Made by a program: the position numbers and the translations under genes. The notes below the pieces were generated by a model. That model had not been told where the DNA came from. It was given only the letters and a program-made list of their open reading frames with translations, and did no database searches. 64,000 bases of DNA. Origin: SLRI01 sp942491185 (GTDB lineage Bacteria; Pseudomonadota; Alphaproteobacteria; Geminicoccales; Geminicoccaceae). Each line of letters starts with the position of its first letter. Position 1 is the first letter of the stretch. The stretch covers positions 1-64,000 of the forward strand of contig CALOAB010000004.1 in assembly GCA_942491185.1 (NCBI GenBank), read 5' to 3'. Below are positions 51,708 through 60,422 of the stretch, one piece after another.

Positions 51708-53180
51708 TCAGGGCAGCGGCGCCACCGGCGGTCGCGGTTCGATCGGCAGCAGCGCCTTGATGCCGAGGATGTCCTCGAGCGCCCGTGCGGCGGCGAGCAG
51801 GCGGGCCTCACCCTTGGGCGGGGCCACGATCTGCAGGCCCACCGGCAAGCCGCTCGCGGTGAAGCCGCAGGGCAGCGACAGCGCCGGACAACCGGTGAGC
51901 GTGATGGCGTAGGTGACCGCGACCCAATCGATGTAGGTCGGGAACTGATAGTCACCGAGGCGCTCGAGATAGCGGAGATTGACGTCGAAGGGCGGCACGA
52001 TGGCGGCCGGGCAGAGCAGCAGGTCATGCTCGCGAAAGAACGCGGCAGTCCTGGCCTGGACGAGGCTGCGCTCACGCTCGGCCCAGCCGATCTCGTCGGC
52101 GGTGAGCTTGAGGCCGCGCTCGATGTTCCAGACCACCTCGGGCTTCAGCCGCTCGCGCTCGGCGTCCAGGAGCGGCGCCTTGTCGGCGGCGAACTGGGCG
52201 GCGCGCAGCACCTCGAAGATCTCGCGGGTCGGCCCGAAATCGGGCGAGCGGTTCTCGATCACCGTCGCACCCAGCTCGGCGAAGCGGGATGCCGCCTGGC
52301 CGGCAACGCGGGCGATCTCCGGATCGACCGGCACCAGCCCACCGAGATCGGCAGAGAAGCCCACCCGACCGAGCTCAGGTGTGGCCATCACGGCGTCCGC
52401 AAAGGCCAGGGCCGGCAGCTCCATGGCCAACGGATCGTCGAGATCGGGGCCACTCATCGCATCGAGCATCAATGCCAGATCGGCCACATCGCGGGCCATC
52501 GGCCCGGCGACCGAGAGCGTCTGGAAGCGGCAGCGCGCCGGGCCCATCGGCACCCTTCCGAGGCTCGGGCGCAGGCCGACGACGCTGCAAAAGGCGGCCG
52601 GCGTGCGCAGGCTGCCGCCGAGGTCACTGCCATCGGCGAGCCAGGCCATGCCGGTCGCCAGCGCTACCGCCGAGCCGCCCGACGAGCCGCCGCAGGTGAG
52701 ATCGGTGCTCCACGGGTTCACCGTGGCGCCGAACACCTCGTTGAAGGTATTGGCCCCGGCACCGAACTCGGGCGTGTTCGACTTGCCGAGGACGATCGCA
52801 CCGTTGGCTTCGAGCTTCTTGACGTGGAGCGCTGTCTGCGTCGGCACATTCTCGGCGAAGATCGGCGAGCCGTGGGTGGTGCGGACACCGTCGACCTCGT
52901 GGAGGTCCTTGACGACGATCGGCAGGCCACCCAGCCAACCGCGTTGCCCAACAGGCGGCCGCTCGCCCTGCATGAGGGCGCGGGCATGGGCACGGGCCCG
53001 CTCGAAGCAGCGGGTCGGCACGGCGTTGACCGACGGATCGACCCGCTCGATCCGGGCGATCGCTGCCTCGACAAGCTCGAGCGGCGAGATCTGCCCGGTG
53101 CCGAGTGCGGCCACGACCTCGCGCGCGGTGGCGTCGATGGGATCGCTCGACATGGACGCGGAAGAACCTCCGGCTGTCAT
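51708..53180 (-). CDS. Amidase signature enzyme (GatA-like)
   Basis: 490 residues. The catalytic triad is complete at the canonical spacing: Lys91 (GLPIVVKDLHE), cis-Ser166 (CGGSSGGSA) and nucleophile Ser190 (GSDLGGSLR). The cytoplasmic enzyme hydrolyses a carboxamide. The absence of gatB/gatC neighbours and the altered GSDLGG loop point to a small-molecule amidase rather than GatA. Its start overlaps the end of the upstream SH3 gene (ATGA), so the two are coupled, although their functions look unrelated. Confidence 0.9.
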   Translation of the reverse strand: MTAGGSSASMSSDPIDATAREVVAALGTGQISPLELVEAAIARIERVDPSVNAVPTRCFERARAHARALMQGERPPVGQRGWLGGLPIVVKDLHEVDGVRTTHGSPIFAENVPTQTALHVKKLEANGAIVLGKSNTPEFGAGANTFNEVFGATVNPWSTDLTCGGSSGGSAVALATGMAWLADGSDLGGSLRTPAAFCSVVGLRPSLGRVPMGPARCRFQTLSVAGPMARDVADLALMLDAMSGPDLDDPLAMELPALAFADAVMATPELGRVGFSADLGGLVPVDPEIARVAGQAASRFAELGATVIENRSPDFGPTREIFEVLRAAQFAADKAPLLDAERERLKPEVVWNIERGLKLTADEIGWAERERSLVQARTAAFFREHDLLLCPAAIVPPFDVNLRYLERLGDYQFPTYIDWVAVTYAITLTGCPALSLPCGFTASGLPVGLQIVAPPKGEARLLAAARALEDILGIKALLPIEPRPPVAPLP

Positions 53181-54016
53181 TCACAGATCCGATAATAGAG
53201 CCAGCCGAGCTGGGCACCGCTGTCGGGATCGCTGATCCGCTCGATCTCGTAGCAGGCCGGATCCACCACTGGCGGCTCGTCGCCGACCAGGAAGAAGGGC
53301 TGCCTGGCGGCATATCTGAGTGGGAAGGCCGAGCCCGAGAGTGGATCGTAGCGAATCGGGGTGCCGCCATTTTGACTGATAACGCAGTCCCAGCGCCGAC
53401 CGGCATCATCGGCCATCATCACATCGGCGAGGCCGCGGTTGCGCAGCGTGCTGCGGAGCACGGTGACGGGTGGTGCGGAGTTGAGCGCCACGCAGCCCTC
53501 GATCGCGGGGAAGAGCTTGATCAGATCGCGCGACCAGTCGGTGCGCTGGTTGAGCGGCAGCGGTGCCGCAGCCTCGCTCGACGGCGGCGCCTGGTCGGGT
53601 GCCGAGCGAGGTGCCGGGTCATCAGCCGGTGCCAGCGGTATGGCGACGGGCGCCGACTCGGGAAGCGCCGCCGGCGTCAGCAAGTCACTGCGAATCCATC
53701 CCTGAAACACGATCGGCGCATCGTCGTGCGACTCGACGCGATACCAATCGAGGGGCTCGCGCTCGGCCCGCTCGACCACCCGCACCAGATCGCCGCCATT
53801 GACCGCCGCCAAGACATTGCCAGCGCGCACCTCCGGCTCGGCCCGCACATTGGCCCGCCGGCCCGGCGCCACGGCAATCCGCGCACCGCCGCCCACCTCG
53901 ATCGACTGCGCCTCGGCTCGTCCATCGAGCGAGGTCGCGCCGGGTGCCATCGCGAGCAGATAGGGGCTGACATAGACGAGGCTGGCGAGCAGCAGGAGGC
54001 GGGTTGCAAAACGCAT
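53177..54016 (-). CDS. Secreted SH3b-domain protein
   Basis: 279 residues from ATG 54016 (MRFATRLLLLASLVYVSPYL, a signal anchor). An SH3b-like domain lies at about 40-115 (VAPGRRANVRAEPEVRAGNV, DWYRVES ... QGWIRSDLL). A Pro/Ala-rich linker leads to a C-terminal domain with four cysteines (AIEGCVALNSAPPVTVLRST, WDCVISQNGG, DPACYEIERI, YYRICE). Likely periplasmic; the function is unknown. It is first in the two-gene unit with the amidase. Confidence 0.75.
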   Translation of the reverse strand: MRFATRLLLLASLVYVSPYLLAMAPGATSLDGRAEAQSIEVGGGARIAVAPGRRANVRAEPEVRAGNVLAAVNGGDLVRVVERAEREPLDWYRVESHDDAPIVFQGWIRSDLLTPAALPESAPVAIPLAPADDPAPRSAPDQAPPSSEAAAPLPLNQRTDWSRDLIKLFPAIEGCVALNSAPPVTVLRSTLRNRGLADVMMADDAGRRWDCVISQNGGTPIRYDPLSGSAFPLRYAARQPFFLVGDEPPVVDPACYEIERISDPDSGAQLGWLYYRICE

Positions 54017-54194
54017 GTTGATCCTCTGGCCCGGGTCGGGACGCTTGCCCTGGCCGCGGCCGATCGCTGAGTTAGCCCACTCCATAGCCGTGAAAGCCGG
54101 CACAGTTCAAACAGATCGGCGCGCCAGAGCGCGTACAGGAGGCTGCCGCAGGAGCACGGCCAGCCCCGGCGTCCTGCGGTCGGCCAGCTGTCCG

Positions 54195-55247
54195 CTAGGT
54201 CCGGGGCAGCTCGGCCAGCACCTCGCCGATGACATGCAGCGTCCGCTCGACGGCATCGTCCGGCAGGTCGAGATGGGTGACGAAGCGCAGCCGGGTCGGT
54301 CCGAAGGCCGTGAACCGTACGCCCTTCTTGGCGGCGGCCTCGGCCATGGCCGCCGCATCGACGGTCCTGACGTCGGCCATGACGATGTTCGTCTGGACGG
54401 CCTCGACCGCGACGTCGAACGCGTCGAGGCGAGCGAGGCCGTGCGCCAGCGCCTTGGCGCGCTCGTGATCGATGTGGAGCCGCTCGCGATGCGCCTCGAG
54501 CGCGTGCAATGCCCCGGCGGCGATGATGCCCGCCTGCCGCATGGCGCCGCCGAACAGGCCGCGAAAGCGCCTCGCCTTGGTGATCAGCTCGGCACCGCCG
54601 GCGAGTGCTGAGCCGACGGGCGCCCCCAGCCCCTTCGAGAAGCAGACGCTCACCGTATCGAAGGGAGCGGCGATGGCCCGAGGCTCGACGCCGAGCGCTG
54701 CCGCGGCGTTCCAGAGCCGGGCACCATCGAGGTGGAGCGCCATCCCCATCTCACGGCCCGTGGCGGCCACGGCAGCCAGCTGGTCCATCGGCCAGACCGT
54801 GCCGCCGCCGGCATTGTGCGTGTTCTCCAGCGCCAGGAGCCGGCTCGGCGGGTAGATGCCGTAGGCTGCGAGCTTGGCGGGGCGTGCCTGGGCGGCCACG
54901 GTTTCCGGCGCTATGATACCGCCGGGACCCGGCAGCAGGCGCAGGCAAACGCCGGAGAGCAGCGCGTAGCCGCCTCGCTCATAGAGCGCGATATGCCCGG
55001 CCTCGTGCAGCAGGACCTCGTCGCCGGGCTCCGTCTGGCAGCGGATCGCCAGCTGGTTGCCCATCGTGCCGGAAGGCACGAAGAGGGCTGCCGCCTTGCC
55101 GAGCAGAGCTGCCGTCCGCTCCTCGAGCGCGCGGACGGTCGGGTCCTCGCCATAGACGTCGTCGCCGACCGGTGCGGCGGCCATCTCCCGACGCATCGCC
55201 GGCGTCGGTTGGGTGAGCGTGTCGCTGCGCAGGTCGATGACGGTCAT
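54195..55247 (-). CDS. ltaE: Low-specificity L-threonine aldolase
   Basis: 350 residues from ATG 55247 (MTVIDLRSDTLTQPTPAMRR). A PLP fold type I enzyme that splits L-threonine or allo-threonine to glycine and acetaldehyde. The cofactor lysine is Lys205 in SVCFSKGLGAPVGS; the PLP-nitrogen Asp lies in LHLDGARLWN, and GDDVYGEDPTV and FVPSGTMGNQLAI are conserved. The upstream in-frame extension to 55409 overlaps AsmA coding sequence and is rejected. Confidence 0.92.
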   Translation of the reverse strand: MTVIDLRSDTLTQPTPAMRREMAAAPVGDDVYGEDPTVRALEERTAALLGKAAALFVPSGTMGNQLAIRCQTEPGDEVLLHEAGHIALYERGGYALLSGVCLRLLPGPGGIIAPETVAAQARPAKLAAYGIYPPSRLLALENTHNAGGGTVWPMDQLAAVAATGREMGMALHLDGARLWNAAAALGVEPRAIAAPFDTVSVCFSKGLGAPVGSALAGGAELITKARRFRGLFGGAMRQAGIIAAGALHALEAHRERLHIDHERAKALAHGLARLDAFDVAVEAVQTNIVMADVRTVDAAAMAEAAAKKGVRFTAFGPTRLRFVTHLDLPDDAVERTLHVIGEVLAELPRT

Positions 55248-55314
55248 GATCGAGAGGCATCCTCTACTCGGCTGATCTCGGGCTTTGCCCCGCGTTCTCG
55301 ACTCAGAGCCCGTC

Positions 55315-57417
55315 TCATTGGCGAAGCAGCCCGCCCAGCCCTTCGAGCAGCTGCTCGGCCGGGTCTCGTGCAGGCTCGTCGCTGTCACCGTCGCCGCCAG
55401 GCTGGCCACCGAGCGCCCCGCTCAGTCCCTGCAGCACGTCGCCGAGAGCGTCTCCGGCATCGATGCCCAAGGTCTCGCCGAGTTGCTGCACCATGGCCGG
55501 ATCGGCCGCAAGGCCGGCGAGCGTCTCGGCAAGTGCTGCCGGGTCGCCGATATCGCCCGAGAGCGCGCCACCCAGGTCGAGCTGCACCTGAGGCTCGCTC
55601 CAGGGGCCCGTGATGACGATCGGCAGCCCGGCCTGCAAGGCACTCTCACCCGCTGCGTCCTGGCCTTCGAGCGTAGCCGCGACCCGCGGCTCCAGCCGGT
55701 AGTCGAGCCGCTGCTCGCCGAGGTCGACCGTGCCGGCGCCGGTGATCCGCAGCACCGGAGCGCGGAGCGCGAAGTCGTCATTGGCCAGCCGGCCGTCGAT
55801 GATGCGAAACGTGCCGCCCGCTTCGGCGAAATCGGTGCGCAGCGGCGCATCCTCGCGACCGCCGACGCCGAGCGTCATCACCTGCCGCACCATCGCCCCG
55901 ATGTTGATGCCGAGCACCGCGCCGTCACGGGCATAAAGCGAGCCCTCGCCACCGAGGCTGTGCATCAGCGTGTCGACATTGGTCCCGACGCCGGTGACAT
56001 CGAGCTGCAACGTACCGCTGCCGGCAAGAATCTCCAGGTCGGCCACGTCGGCCAGCAACGACTCCAGCCGGATCGCCTGGGCATTGGCGCTCAGCGCCAG
56101 GTCCACGGCGTCGCCGCTGGCCAGCGCCAAGCGGCCGACCAGGCTGCCATCGTAAAGTGCCAGCTCGGTGATCTCCACCGCGGTCTCCTCGGTGTCGGCG
56201 GTGATCGCGAGCGCGCCGGCGCCAAGCGACACCTGGCCGGTCTCGATGCCGGCGAAGACGACACTGAGGTCGAGATCGAGCGGCAGCGGCAACGGCAGGT
56301 CGAGCGGCTCCTGCGGCCAGCCGGCGGCGGGCGCCGCATCGGCATCGGCCGCCGGACCGTCAGTGTCCGCCGATTCGTCCGACGCTGCACCAGCATCCGC
56401 CGGCAGATAGGGCCGCAGATCGAGCTGGCCCAAGTCGAGCCGGCCCGAAAGCTGCGGCCGCTCGGTGGTCGCCAGCGCCAGATCGCCAGTGATCTCGAGC
56501 TCGTCCACCGTCAGCTTCAGCGCCGGGACCGCGACGCCGTCCGCCGCGGATGCGATATCAGCGGTGAAGGTGACGGCCTCCAAGGCACCGTCGGGCAGCT
56601 CCAGAGGCTGGCCCAGCCAGTCGAGCAGCTCTCGTGGCGCCATGTCGCCTGAGATCGCGAGCACGGCGGTGCCGCTGGCCGCAGCCTCGCCGTTCGCGGC
56701 GATACCGAGCCCGGGCGCCGCAGCCTCGAGCTCGAGCGTACTGGGCTCACCGGCGAGCAGGCCGTTCAGATCGCCGATAGCAGCGGTGAGCGTGGCGCGC
56801 TCACCATCACTGCTGACGCTGCCATCGACATTGAGACCTTCGCCATCCGGCTCACCCCGCACCCAGAGCTCGATGGCGGTGAACGCGCGCTCTTCGCCGC
56901 TGCTGCGGTCGTCGAGCGACACGGCACCGTCGCTGATCCGGATCTCGCCGATGCGCAGCTCGGGAATGCCGCCGCCCGACTCTCCACCGGCGCCATCGCC
57001 CGGCCCCTCATCCGCCACCGACTCCTCGGGCACCTCGAGCTGCCAGCTCGGCGTGCCGTCCTCGCGCACCTCGAGCGCGAGCACCGGCTGGGTGATGGCC
57101 AGCCGCTCGATCGCCACCGTGCCACCGAGATAGGCCAAGGCATCCACGTCCAGCTCGACACTGGCAATCCGCGCGAGGTCTGGATTCTCAGCCCAGTCCG
57201 GGTTGGCGAGCCGCACATCGGCCAGGCTCAAGGCGAATGGCCGCCAGGGCCGCAGCTCCAGCGGCCCCTCGATGCGAAAGTCGCGGCCGAGCTGCTCGGA
57301 TACGCGCTGCTCGAGCTGCGCCTTGATCACCTCGCGCGGTAGGAGGAAGGGCAAGGCGATGGCCGCCACCACCAGGAGGACGATAACGACGAGAATGCCG
57401 ATAAGCAGCTTGCGCAT
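55315..57417 (-). CDS. AsmA family protein
   Basis: 700 residues. A single N-terminal membrane anchor (LLIGILVVIVLLVVAAIALP) precedes FLLPREVIKAQLEQRVSEQL, GRDFRIEGPLELRPWRPFAL and a long beta-rich periplasmic body. The C-terminal AsmA region shows GEGSLYARDGAVLGINIGAM and TFRIIDGRLANDDFALRAPV. Acidic low-complexity linkers lie at about 145-160 and 345-375. AsmA-like proteins move or organise phospholipids between membranes. It follows ftsH on the same strand by 38 bases. Confidence 0.88.
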   Translation of the reverse strand: MRKLLIGILVVIVLLVVAAIALPFLLPREVIKAQLEQRVSEQLGRDFRIEGPLELRPWRPFALSLADVRLANPDWAENPDLARIASVELDVDALAYLGGTVAIERLAITQPVLALEVREDGTPSWQLEVPEESVADEGPGDGAGGESGGGIPELRIGEIRISDGAVSLDDRSSGEERAFTAIELWVRGEPDGEGLNVDGSVSSDGERATLTAAIGDLNGLLAGEPSTLELEAAAPGLGIAANGEAAASGTAVLAISGDMAPRELLDWLGQPLELPDGALEAVTFTADIASAADGVAVPALKLTVDELEITGDLALATTERPQLSGRLDLGQLDLRPYLPADAGAASDESADTDGPAADADAAPAAGWPQEPLDLPLPLPLDLDLSVVFAGIETGQVSLGAGALAITADTEETAVEITELALYDGSLVGRLALASGDAVDLALSANAQAIRLESLLADVADLEILAGSGTLQLDVTGVGTNVDTLMHSLGGEGSLYARDGAVLGINIGAMVRQVMTLGVGGREDAPLRTDFAEAGGTFRIIDGRLANDDFALRAPVLRITGAGTVDLGEQRLDYRLEPRVAATLEGQDAAGESALQAGLPIVITGPWSEPQVQLDLGGALSGDIGDPAALAETLAGLAADPAMVQQLGETLGIDAGDALGDVLQGLSGALGGQPGGDGDSDEPARDPAEQLLEGLGGLLRQ

Positions 57418-57455
57418 GATCGATGGACTCTTCCTTGAACGTCTCTCGGGTGGCT

Positions 57456-59282
57456 TCAGGCGGCGAGCTGCTGGCGGCGCAGCATCGGCAGCTCGGCGCT
57501 GGTGATCGTCTCGCGCTCGAGCAGGATCTCGGCACCCTCGTCGAGATCGGCCCGCCGCAGCTCCAGGATCCGCGTCGCCTCGGCGAACGCATCCTCGACC
57601 AGCTGGCGAATCGCCAGATCGATCTCGCGTGCCGTCTCTTCGCTGTAATTGCGCGGCCGTGCAACCGGCATCCCATTCTCGCCGAGAAACGACTGACGCT
57701 GCGGGTCATAGACCACCTGATGCGTCGCTGCATCCATGCCGTAGCGGGTCACCATGTGCCGCGCGATGTCGCTGATCTTGTCGAGATCGTCAGCAGCACC
57801 GGTCGAGATCTCGCCGAACACCAGCTGCTCGGCCGCCCGGCCGCCCATCAAGACCGCCATCTTCTCCTTCAGCTCTTGCGTGGTCATCAAGAAGCGCTCC
57901 TCCTCCGGCCGCTGAATGGTGTAGCCCAAGGCGCCGATGCCGCGCGGGATGATCGAGACCTTGTGCACCGCATCCGTGGTCGGCAGGCTGGCCGCCACCA
58001 GCGCGTGGCCCATCTCGTGATAGGCCACCACCTTGCGCTCCTTGGGGTGGAGGATGCGCGAGCGCTTCTCGAGCCCGGCGACGATCCGCTCGACCGCGTT
58101 GTTGAAATCCTCCATGGCGACGGTCGTGGCCCGGCGCCGCGTGGCGAGCAGTGCTGCCTCGTTGACCAGATTGGCGAGATCGGCGCCGCTGAACCCCGGC
58201 GTCAAGGCCGCCACCTGCTCGAGCACGACATCGCTATCGAGCTTCTTGATTCGCTTGATGTGCACCTCGAGGATCTGCAGCCGACCGATCTTGTCGGGGC
58301 GATCGACCAGCACCTGCCGGTCGAAGCGCCCGGCCCGCAAGAGCGCTGGATCGAGAATCTCCGGCCGGTTGGTGGCGCCCAGGAGCACGATGCCCTCGGA
58401 CGGATCGAAGCCGTCGAGCTCGGCCAGGAGCTGGTTCAGCGTCTGCTCCTTCTCGTCGTGGCCGCCGCCGCCCCACTGGCCGCCCATGCGCGCCCGGCCC
58501 AAGGCATCCAGCTCGTCGATGAAGATGATGCAGGGCTTGGCCTTGCCCGCCTGCTCGAAGAGGTCGCGCACCCGGGCAGCACCGACGCCCACGAACATCT
58601 CGACGAACTCGGAGCCCGAGATCGAGAAGAAGGGCACGGCCGCCTCGCCGGCGACAGCGCGCGCCAGGAGCGTCTTGCCGGTGCCGGGCGGCCCGACCAG
58701 GAGGATGCCCTTGGGGATGCGGGCACCCAGCCGGCCATAGGTCTGCGGGTCTTTCAGGAAGTTGACGATCTCGAGCAGCTCGTCCTTGGCCTCGTCGACC
58801 CCGGCGACATCGGCGAAGGTCACCTTGGTGTCGGTCTCCACATAGATCTTGGCCTTGGACTTGCCGACCTGCATCAACCCGCCGAAGCCCTGCTTGTCGG
58901 CGATGCGGCGGATCATGAAGAACCAAAAGCCGATGATCAGGGCGATCGGGAGCAGCCAGGAAAGCAGATCGCGCAGCAACGTGCTCTCGATCTCGCCGGC
59001 AAAGCGGACATCGTACGCTTGCAGCCGATCGGCCATGTCGAGCTCGACCCGCGTCGTGCGAAAGAGCTCGGCACCGCTCTCGGTCGGCCGCGCGAGCTTG
59101 CCCTGGATAAAGCGGTCGGAGACGCGCACCTCCTCGACCGCACCGTCCTGCAACAGCGCCTCGAACTGGCTATACGGGATCGTCTCGACCTGCCGCTCGG
59201 TGATCTGCCAGCTCTGGAAAATCAAGAGCAGGAAGAACGCCAAGAGGGCATAGCCGTAATTGATCTGCTGCTTCTTCTCCAT
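57456..59282 (-). CDS. ftsH: ATP-dependent zinc metalloprotease FtsH (probably an accessory copy)
   Basis: 608 residues. Membrane helices at about 9-25 and 105-123 enclose a short periplasmic domain. The AAA domain has Walker A GPPGTGKT (197-204), Walker B IIFIDELDA (252-260), pore loop FVEMFVGVGA and arginine finger GRFDRQ. The protease site is HEMGH (422-426), with the downstream Asp in GAADDLDKIS. All catalytic parts are intact. It is shorter than the usual housekeeping FtsH of about 640 residues and lies outside the tilS-ftsH-folP context, so it is probably a second copy. Confidence 0.92.
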   Translation of the reverse strand: MEKKQQINYGYALLAFFLLLIFQSWQITERQVETIPYSQFEALLQDGAVEEVRVSDRFIQGKLARPTESGAELFRTTRVELDMADRLQAYDVRFAGEIESTLLRDLLSWLLPIALIIGFWFFMIRRIADKQGFGGLMQVGKSKAKIYVETDTKVTFADVAGVDEAKDELLEIVNFLKDPQTYGRLGARIPKGILLVGPPGTGKTLLARAVAGEAAVPFFSISGSEFVEMFVGVGAARVRDLFEQAGKAKPCIIFIDELDALGRARMGGQWGGGGHDEKEQTLNQLLAELDGFDPSEGIVLLGATNRPEILDPALLRAGRFDRQVLVDRPDKIGRLQILEVHIKRIKKLDSDVVLEQVAALTPGFSGADLANLVNEAALLATRRRATTVAMEDFNNAVERIVAGLEKRSRILHPKERKVVAYHEMGHALVAASLPTTDAVHKVSIIPRGIGALGYTIQRPEEERFLMTTQELKEKMAVLMGGRAAEQLVFGEISTGAADDLDKISDIARHMVTRYGMDAATHQVVYDPQRQSFLGENGMPVARPRNYSEETAREIDLAIRQLVEDAFAEATRILELRRADLDEGAEILLERETITSAELPMLRRQQLAA

Positions 59283-59370
59283 CAGCCGTCGCTCCCACGC
59301 CCCCGAGAGGCACTTGCCTTGTCCTACACATAAGCACTACGAGCGCGGAACAACCAGGGAGCCTTTGACC

Positions 59371-60126
59371 ATGTCGCAGACACTTTTCGACCTCACCGGC
59401 CGCCGCGCCCTCGTCACCGGCTCCGGCCAGGGGATCGGCCTCTCGCTCGCCAAGGGCCTCGCCGCCGCCGGTGCTGCAGTCGTGCTCAACGGCCGTGACG
59501 CCACCAAGCTCGAAGCAGCCAAAGCCGAGATCAGGGGTGCGACAGCTCACGTCTTCGACGTCACCGACACCAGCGCCGTCAAGGCCGGGATCGAGAAAAT
59601 CGAGGCCGACGAAGGCCCGATCGACATCCTCGTCAACAATGCCGGCATCCAGCGCCGGGCACCCCTGGACGAGATCTCCGAAGAGACCTGGCGCGAGGTC
59701 ATGGCGACCAACCTCGATGCCGTCTTCTTCGTCGGCAAGGAGGTGGCCAAGCGGATGATCAAACGCCGCCGCGGCAAGATCATCAATATCTGCTCGCTCA
59801 CCAGCGACGTGGCACGCCCCACCATCACCCCCTACGCCACCGCCAAGGGCGGTGTCCGCATGATGACCAAAGGCATGTGCGCCGACTGGGCCCGCCACGG
59901 CCTGCAGATCAACGGCATCGGCCCCGGCTACTTCAAGACACCCCTGAACAAGGCCCTGATCGAGGACCCCGAGTTCAACGCCTGGGTCGAGAAACGAACC
60001 CCCGCCGGCCGCTGGGGCGAGACCGACGAGCTGCAAGGCTGCTGCATCTTCCTCGCCTCCGAAGCCTCCAGCTTCGTCAACGGCCAAATCTTCTACGTCG
60101 ACGGCGGGCTGCTGGCGGTGTTCTGA
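59371..60126 (+). CDS. Gluconate 5-dehydrogenase-type short-chain dehydrogenase
   Basis: 251 residues from ATG 59371 (GGGAG upstream). Cofactor motif TGSGQGIG (16-23), NNAG (89-92) and catalytic Ser142, Tyr155 and Lys159 (PYATAKGG) are present. The sequence RGKIINICSLTSDVARPTIT and C-terminal NGQIFYVDGG fit the Ga5DH/IdnO branch, which reduces 5-ketogluconate to gluconate. If the dehydrogenase at 6956 acts on L-idonate, this enzyme would do the next step, though it lies 52 kb away. Confidence 0.85.
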   Translation: MSQTLFDLTGRRALVTGSGQGIGLSLAKGLAAAGAAVVLNGRDATKLEAAKAEIRGATAHVFDVTDTSAVKAGIEKIEADEGPIDILVNNAGIQRRAPLDEISEETWREVMATNLDAVFFVGKEVAKRMIKRRRGKIINICSLTSDVARPTITPYATAKGGVRMMTKGMCADWARHGLQINGIGPGYFKTPLNKALIEDPEFNAWVEKRTPAGRWGETDELQGCCIFLASEASSFVNGQIFYVDGGLLAVF

Positions 60127-60152
60127 GGCGGTCGATCCGAGCGAAGAGAAGA

Positions 60153-60175
60153 GCGGGGGAAATGATTTCCCCCGC
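60153..60175. terminator. Perfect 11-bp palindrome between convergent genes
   Basis: GCGGGGGAAAT (60153-60163) and ATTTCCCCCGC (60165-60175) pair perfectly around one base. The hairpin sits 27 bases after the dehydrogenase stop and could end transcripts from the left. It has GC-rich outer and AT-rich inner parts and no T-run. Confidence 0.5.
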
Positions 60176-60422
60176 GGCCCCCTCGGAATTTGGGGGGTCG
60201 TGGTTCGCGGTGACAGCGGCGGCGACGATCAGCCGTCGTGCTCGTCGAGCGCCGCCATGAGCGCCCGCATCATGCGCCAAGCTGTCCGCGCCGCCATCGC
60301 CGGCCCTCCTCAGCGATTGTCTGTACTCGCAGTCCGCGGCACGCCTCGCCCGATACACCTCCACGGCGCGCCGCATCGTCCGCGATCGCCGCCATCGCCG
60401 CGCCGAGAGTCTGGGCCGCCCG

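Noticed and set aside
55285..56652. Long plus-strand open frame opposite AsmA
   Set aside because: Shadow of the AsmA coding strand; composition is Arg/Gln-rich without any recognisable motif.
57423..59333. A 636-codon plus-strand frame opposite FtsH
   Set aside because: Despite its length it mirrors FtsH codons, has no family signature, and FtsH is certain.
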